DNA of 64,000 nt, from positions 186,001 through 250,000 of the forward strand of contig VYZI01000529.1 in assembly GCA_013397695.1 (NCBI GenBank), written 5' to 3'. Each line of letters begins with the position of its first letter. Position 1 is the stretch's first letter. The position numbers and the translations under genes were made by a program. A model generated the notes under the pieces. It did no database searches. It saw only the letters and a list, made by a program, of their open reading frames with translations, and was not told where the DNA came from. Origin of the DNA: Centropus unirufus. Its lineage: Eukaryota > Chordata > Aves > Cuculiformes > Centropidae. Below, one piece after another: positions 60,905-64,000 of the stretch.

Positions 60905-60922
60905 GGGTTACATATGTAACCC
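60905..60922. repeat. Perfect 18-bp palindrome
   Basis: GGGTTACATATGTAACCC is fully self-complementary with no spacer. Its core TTACATATGTAA has the symmetry of a homodimer binding site and loosely resembles a stretched PAR-bZIP/E4BP4 site, but the spacing is wrong for a confident call. Confidence 0.9.
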
Positions 60923-61946
60923 TTAACTCAAACCCCTAGCTGAACACCCTGAAATTTTGTGGGTTTCTTTCTCCCTTCTGAGGTTTTCAGAAAGTATCGC
61001 AGCCCTTACTGCATTAACTGATCCTGTGTTATCTTATTTAGGTTCAAACCCAGCCATGACATTACAGCAGTGAGGAGCTGGGTGTTGCCTTGATACACTT
61101 TACTGATGGTGGAATTAGAGGCACCTGAGAATAATGAGTGCCACAGAAAAAGCACCTTCTGTGTTCTTCACCTGGGTGTAAGACTCTCCTCAGAAGTAAG
61201 AAGTGAAGAACCTACCTCAAATATTTCAGTGAGAAAATCGTGGTTTCTGTAAGTAAATCAGTGATTTTTTTTTGTTTGGTTGGCTTTCTAACCTGTTTGG
61301 GAGGTGAAATGTATTGCTTGCAATTGTCATCCAGTCGACTTTCAACAGGTTCCCTGAAAATGCAAAAGCTTTCTCATTTGATTGATGTAGCTTGTTGTTC
61401 ATTTTAATAAATTTCCAGTGAGTTACCTACAACTCACTGAACAGGTAGGCATACTTTGACCGTTCACACAAAATGGAATATTCTTCAGTATCTTTTCAAA
61501 AGGAAAAAACTTGTATCATTTCAGCTCAGCACAGTTGCAAATATAAATCTGCTAAAATAGGCTAGGCAAAAAGCTACAGATGTGTGCACCATTTTCAAAA
61601 GGCAGGGTTACTTGCTTGGGTTAAAATCTGATAGGCCCGGAAATACTTAAAACTTTTGTATCTTTTAACAATTGGCTAATAAAAAAAATTAAAGAGTGGT
61701 GAAAGGATATCTTATTGAAGAAATGTAAAAGTAACATTTCTGGCACGCCACTTTGGACGATATCCTTTGACAGAATGCACTGAAGTCTATCATTTTACAG
61801 CAGGAACTGATTTCTTGAGGCAGGCAGAGTCCATGGACGCTCAGCATTGCTCTCAGCTTTAGCCAGTCAATATCTGTGCTTTTTTACACCTCATTGATGA
61901 TAATAAACCGTGCATGTTCTTCAATATGGTCTTAAAACCTTTTTTT

Positions 61947-61966
61947 CATATATATATATGCATATG
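61947..61966. repeat. Short TA-rich palindromic tract
   Basis: CATATATATATATG (61947-61960) is self-complementary and runs on into CATATG. It behaves as a short AT microsatellite. Confidence 0.85.
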
Positions 61967-64000
61967 TATCTTTGTGTTTGAAATCTTTGCACCCTACTTA
62001 TTGTGTGGGTTTATCTCTTGGCTGAAGGTATGATCGTCGCTCCTGAGGAGCATTCATTGCCTTCTGTACTGAGTTCTGGCAGATGAGAACACTACAACTA
62101 GAGCTGGATTTGGGAAGGCAGGGAGGGCCTTTCCCTACTCCATTCTCCTGCTGCCACTTCCTTGGGAGCTCACAATTCCTTGCTGTGTCTCCCCAGACGC
62201 TTGTTAACCCTTAGTCAATAGGGTATCAGAGTGGCTACAGACCACTGTACGTTTGCTTTTTCATGAGTGAAAATAGGTCTCAGACTTGAACCGTGCTGAC
62301 TTGAAGGCAAACCCTTGGTAAATCGCAAAGAGCTGTATTTCTCAATGCTTTCAATATAGCAAAAGGATTAGGTTCTGCTGAAAGTATCCAAGAGGGAGCA
62401 GGAATCGGTGGTCTTTCAGGGGTTAAAGCATCATCCTGTTAGGGACAAATAAGCATGGTTCACTTGCCTTTTAACATAAAGGAGTATTTATATTTGTTAC
62501 ATTTTATGTGACTACTCCTACGATGCCGCTGTCTCTATCCTGTCTATTTGGACCACTGGGCCCCACCAGGCAGCGTGGGCACTTTAAACCAAAATTGTGA
62601 ATAATACAGCCAGTCACAGAGAGCACACAGGGCCTGATCCTGCAGGAATGGGAGCTGCCAATGGAATAACTTGTCGTTTGAGATGAGTTATGCTGGCCTC
62701 GTGATTATTACAGCAGAAAAAAAAAGATGTTGGCTGTCTTTCATGTAGATTCTGTTCCTTTTGCATTTTACCAGTGCAAGAGACCGTGTTCAAGTTTTGT
62801 TTCTAGGGATGTATTAAAATAACATTTTATTAATCAAGATTGCAGTGTCTTCTGACCAGGTTTATTTCTTATTCTTGTTTACTAGCATTGAGGTATTGAT
62901 TTGGTACTTCGTGTTACAGGAGCTTTCTACATCCAGGAAGGAAAATATTTGGTGAGTGTCTGGAAAATAAATCATTAAAGCCTCTGAAGTTTTATGAATG
63001 CTGCTAACAAAATGCAGATACTTGATCCAAGATCTATGGATACTTCTTACAACTTTATATAATGTTATTTTTAAAGTATTTGTGATAAGTTGCTCCTGAT
63101 ACTGAAAGCAGTATTTTGAAAGATATCTGTTTGTAGGCAAATTATGGTAACTCTTTGGCTGTGGAATAACAAAAGAATGGCAATTTTATTGTAGGCACAT
63201 CTGGCTCCGCTGCCTGTGATTAAGTTGCCTGACACATATCATTAGAAGATGCTTTCAGTTCCTTAAAATATTTTCTGATATTAACTCTTTGGGCTAAAAT
63301 TTTACATACTTGTCTGGTTATTTTTTTTCTTATTTTTAAAGACTAAGCCAAAGCAGGTTTGCCAGTTCTGTGCACAAGACTGAAAGAAAATATGTTATTT
63401 CTTCAGTGCTAAAAAATGCTAGTGTGTTTGCAGGAGATAATTTATTTTTTTCCCCTTCTGTTTTGTATTTTACTTCCAGTGGTTCAATCACTGTTTGGAT
63501 GTATAATAGAAAGCTGACATTTGCTTTTGCATTACGAGTTTTATCCTTTCCTTCTCGGTGAAAATCTACAGATACTTGGCTAAATTCTAAGCGTGTGTTG
63601 CCCCTTTCTTAGTGGCGTACATCAAGGATGACCGTGGGCCACCTCTCCTCGCTCAGAAGGCGAGGTCTGTACAGTGGATGTAGAGGTTGTAACTGGTGAT
63701 CATTCATACAGGTGCCAGAATGATGCCACATGGTAGACTTTCTGGTTTGCAGACTTAACATCGAAAACTTTATGGTTGCAAATTAGAGCCCACATAATTT
63801 ATAAAATGCTAAACAAAAGATTTTCCTACCCCCTTGTACACACCTGTGCTTTTTGACATGAACACATTCAATCTTCCTCTCTGTTTTCTGTGGCTGATGC
63901 TAGCCAAGGTACCCATGCTGGACTTGCTCTGAAGAGGAGGCTTTGCAGATATTAGGGAGTTTACTTTTCTCTGGGTTCCTTGCCTCAGTTTTTGGAGCTG

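Larger units (their letters stand above)
58201..64000. other. Non-coding unique DNA
   Basis: No gene recognised. Listed or noted inside: a 141-codon ATG frame on the minus strand (59608-60033), a hairpin and a palindrome at 60871-60922, an ATTAAATT short tandem at about 60222-60243, and a TA tract at 61947-61960. The segments near 62580-62700 and 63180-63250 have the mixed, non-repetitive look of conserved non-coding DNA. Confidence 0.55.

Noticed and set aside
1..64000. tRNA, rRNA, CRISPR array, bacterial operon or endogenous retrovirus
   Set aside because: I saw no cloverleaf with conserved loops, rRNA blocks, regularly spaced repeats, ribosome-binding-site-led gene runs, paired long terminal repeats or gag/pol-like frames in my reading of either strand.

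Overview
The window looks like bird nuclear DNA. The evidence is seven fragments of the CR1 retrotransposon, most with the avian 3' signature (tail repeats of the ATTCTRTG type, or TCATAGAATC on the other strand). The background is moderately AT-rich, CpG-poor and densely stopped, with no bacterial gene packing. I cannot fix the species; the CR1 types would suit a galliform, but that is a guess. I recognise no complete protein-coding gene. The window reads as a gene-poor intergenic or long-intron stretch.

Layout. About 1-10.9 kb: unique non-coding DNA with one sense-strand CR1 tail (about 2117-2330), two weak candidate terminal exons (653-751 and 7127-7390) and a strong 12-bp-arm hairpin (8919-8947). 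About 10.9-12.3 kb: the most promoter-like place, with a compact CpG island (about 10921-11280), a C-rich G-quadruplex flank, two small ATG frames in strong Kozak context (11139 and 11359), an old CR1/L3-like relic (about 11936-12050) and a perfect 22-bp palindrome (12290-12311). About 12.3-22.8 kb: unique DNA with the largest CR1 copy (about 15791-16405, minus), which still shows a decayed reverse-transcriptase C-terminal stretch. About 22.86-23.35 kb: a second CpG island, flanked by a homeodomain-site-rich AT segment. About 23.7-40 kb: unique DNA with CR1 tails at about 28799-29148 (minus) and 33527-33598 (plus). About 40.0-41.1 kb: a purine-rich stretch, then a strongly pyrimidine-biased stretch. 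About 42.06-42.21 kb: a cluster of four CAGCTG E-boxes ending in a TAAT-rich motif, resembling an enhancer core. About 43-49 kb: three minus-strand CR1 tails, a small CpG patch (about 45990-46146) and two microsatellites. About 49-64 kb: unique AT-rich DNA with a GC-rich G-quadruplex patch (57721-58200) and a hairpin plus palindrome pair (60871-60922).

No gene set works together here. What can be supported is the repeat content, the two CpG islands as probable promoters of unidentified transcripts, and several compact motif clusters that may be conserved regulatory elements. Most long open frames fall in GC-rich or pyrimidine-rich DNA, or begin at a non-ATG codon, so I do not call them genes. 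All counts and compositions were made by eye.
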